Of a stretch of DNA of 64,000 bases, positions 62,744 through 64,000 are shown piece by piece. The DNA is from Pseudomonas gingeri. Its GTDB lineage: Bacteria > Pseudomonadota > Gammaproteobacteria > Pseudomonadales > Pseudomonadaceae. The translations under genes were made by a program, and so were the position numbers. Position 1 is the first letter of the stretch, and each line of letters opens with the position of its first letter. The stretch is taken from positions 95,946-159,945 of the forward strand of contig NZ_JACAPR010000015.1 in the NCBI RefSeq assembly GCF_013385635.1, given 5' to 3'. The notes beneath the pieces were generated by a model. The model saw only the letters and a program-made list of their open reading frames with translations. It searched no databases and had not been told where the DNA came from.

Positions 62744-63943
62744 ATGAAGTCGGTTGAAGAGCAGCTAGCGCTGATCAAGCGTGGTGCGGAAGAGATATTG
62801 GTCGAGTCGGAACTGGTCGAGAAGCTCAAGCGCGGCCAGCCGCTGCGTATCAAGGCCGGCTTCGACCCGACGGCACCGGACCTGCACCTGGGTCATACGG
62901 TGCTGATCAACAAGCTGCGCCAGTTCCAGGAGCTGGGTCATCAGGTCATCTTCCTGATCGGCGATTTCACCGGGATGATCGGTGATCCTAGCGGCAAGAG
63001 CGCAACGCGCCCGCCGCTGACCCGTGAGCAGGTGCTCGATAATGCCGAAACCTACAAGGCTCAGGTATTCAAGATTCTCGATCCGGCCAGGACCGAAGTG
63101 GCGTTCAACTCCACCTGGATGGATCAGATGGGGCCGGCGGACTTCATTCGCCTGACCTCGCAGTACACCGTGGCGCGCATGCTCGAGCGCGACGATTTCG
63201 ACAAGCGCTATACCAGCAACCAGCCGATCGCCATCCATGAGTTCCTCTATCCGCTGGTGCAGGGGTATGACTCCGTCGCTCTACGCGCGGATGTCGAGTT
63301 GGGTGGTACCGATCAGAAGTTCAACCTGCTGATGGGGCGCGAGTTGCAGCGCGCCTATGGGCAGGAAGCTCAGTGCATTCTCACTATGCCATTGCTCGAA
63401 GGGCTGGATGGCGTGAAGAAGATGTCCAAGTCCCTGGGTAACTATGTGGGCATCCAGGAAGCGCCAGGTGTCATGTACGGCAAGCTGGTGTCCATTCCCG
63501 ATGCTTTGATGTGGCGCTACTTCGAGCTGCTGAGCTTTCGCTCGATGGATGAGATCAACCAGTTCCGCAAGGATGTCGAGGCGGGCGCGAACCCGCGTGA
63601 TATCAAGATCAAGCTGGCGGAAGAAATCGTCGCGCGTTTCCATGGCGAGGAGGCAGCGGCCAATGCTCACCGTGGTGCCGGCAACCGCATGAAGGATGGC
63701 GAGCTGCCGGACGATCTGCCGGAAGTCGAGCTGAGCGCGGCTGAAGACATGCCGATCGCGGCGATCCTCAACAAGGCGGGCCTGGTCAAGAACTCGGCGG
63801 TCGCTCGTGACCTGCTCGGGTCGGGTGGTGTGCGTATAGATGGTGAGGTTGTCGATCGCACCTTTATATACAAGCTGGGTGCTACCCATGTTTGCCAGGC
63901 CGGGAAGAAGGCGTTTGCACGTATTACGCTGAAATCCGAATAA
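62744..63943 (+). CDS. tyrS: Tyrosyl-tRNA synthetase
   Basis: 399 residues, class I. The HIGH motif is HLGHT at 48-52 and KMSKS is KKMSKSLGN near 228. A C-terminal S4 domain (LLGSGGVRIDGEVVDRTF) binds tRNA. This is the TyrZ-like form that P. aeruginosa has ahead of an rRNA operon. ATG 62744 (MKSVEEQLALIKRG) is chosen over the longer frame, which covers the promoter. Confidence 0.96.
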   Translation: MKSVEEQLALIKRGAEEILVESELVEKLKRGQPLRIKAGFDPTAPDLHLGHTVLINKLRQFQELGHQVIFLIGDFTGMIGDPSGKSATRPPLTREQVLDNAETYKAQVFKILDPARTEVAFNSTWMDQMGPADFIRLTSQYTVARMLERDDFDKRYTSNQPIAIHEFLYPLVQGYDSVALRADVELGGTDQKFNLLMGRELQRAYGQEAQCILTMPLLEGLDGVKKMSKSLGNYVGIQEAPGVMYGKLVSIPDALMWRYFELLSFRSMDEINQFRKDVEAGANPRDIKIKLAEEIVARFHGEEAAANAHRGAGNRMKDGELPDDLPEVELSAAEDMPIAAILNKAGLVKNSAVARDLLGSGGVRIDGEVVDRTFIYKLGATHVCQAGKKAFARITLKSE

Positions 63944-63958
63944 ACCTGAAATTAACCC

Positions 63959-63986
63959 TTGACGGCGAATTCTACAGGCCTATAAT
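63959..63986 (+). promoter_or_regulatory. Probable rRNA operon P1 promoter
   Basis: TTGACG (63959-63964), 16 bases, perfect TATAAT (63981-63986), then a GC-rich discriminator TCGCCCC. A perfect inverted repeat GGCGAATT (63964-63971) / AATTCGCC (63984-63991) overlaps the -10 box. In P. aeruginosa a 16S gene follows tyrS/tyrZ, so this probably drives rrn beyond the window edge. Confidence 0.7.
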
Positions 63987-64000
63987 TCGCCCCACTTCCG

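Overview
The window is chromosomal DNA from a Pseudomonas of the fluorescens/putida lineage. Gene order from davB through rmcA, rpoD, dnaG, rpsU, tsaD, cca, prkA, the lptD-surA-pdxA-rsmA-apaGH operon, amgK-murU, trpEGDC, vfr, coq7, argC, erpA, anmK, mepM-like and tyrS matches the conserved core of that genus as I remember it. Coding GC is high, and many intergenic gaps carry the GTAGGAGCCGGCTTGCCGGCG repeat pairs (REPINs) typical of these species. No organism name can be fixed from the sequence alone.

Layout. 1-2.5 kb: the start of the lysine 2-monooxygenase gene davB, an Lrp/AsnC regulator, and a Fic protein whose stop lies one base before the regulator start, with an array of four operator-like half sites upstream of fic. 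2.5-7.0 kb: an accessory stretch ending at a tRNA(CAU) gene. It holds a small DUF3077/DUF6124-like gene behind a structured leader, a low-GC operon (HEPN-motif protein, one-helix membrane protein, XRE regulator without a toxin partner), and a PIN/excisionase-type toxin-antitoxin pair with direct-repeat operators. 7.1-24.6 kb: core genes for c-di-GMP (rmcA), transcription and replication initiation (rpoD, dnaG, rpsU), tRNA modification and maturation (tsaD, cca), phospholipid and folate synthesis (plsY, folB, folK), and the stress operon prkA-yeaH-ycgB. 24.9-32.6 kb: one leftward operon, lptD-surA-pdxA-rsmA-apaG-apaH plus glpE, mostly with 1 to 4 base overlaps. 32.7-38.7 kb: amgK-murU (MurNAc recycling), a DjlA-like cochaperone, a DUF3530 hydrolase-fold protein, and a hybrid SBP-PAS sensor kinase with its NarL-type regulator.

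39.6-45.5 kb: a polyamine-type ABC transporter (ATPase, binding protein, two permeases) and an iron-dependent alcohol dehydrogenase, divided by REPINs. 45.6-51.2 kb: rpe, gph and trpEGDC. A 14-residue trp leader peptide with two Trp codons is embedded in frame at the 3' end of gph, so Trp attenuation probably controls a contiguous trpEGDC unit. 51.4-62.5 kb: a lipoate-ligase-like gene convergent with vfr, OsmC, coq7, hinT, an SDR, a DUF805 protein, a nitronate monooxygenase, hemJ, argC, erpA, anmK and an M23 peptidase. 62.7-64 kb: tyrS, and at the edge a near-consensus promoter that fits a following rRNA operon.

The least explained part is 2.4-7.0 kb, especially the HEPN-led operon, the structured leader with an ATGA-coupled upstream ORF, and the Fic operator array. 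The rest is mostly well-known core gene content, with interest in its regulatory overlaps and repeats.
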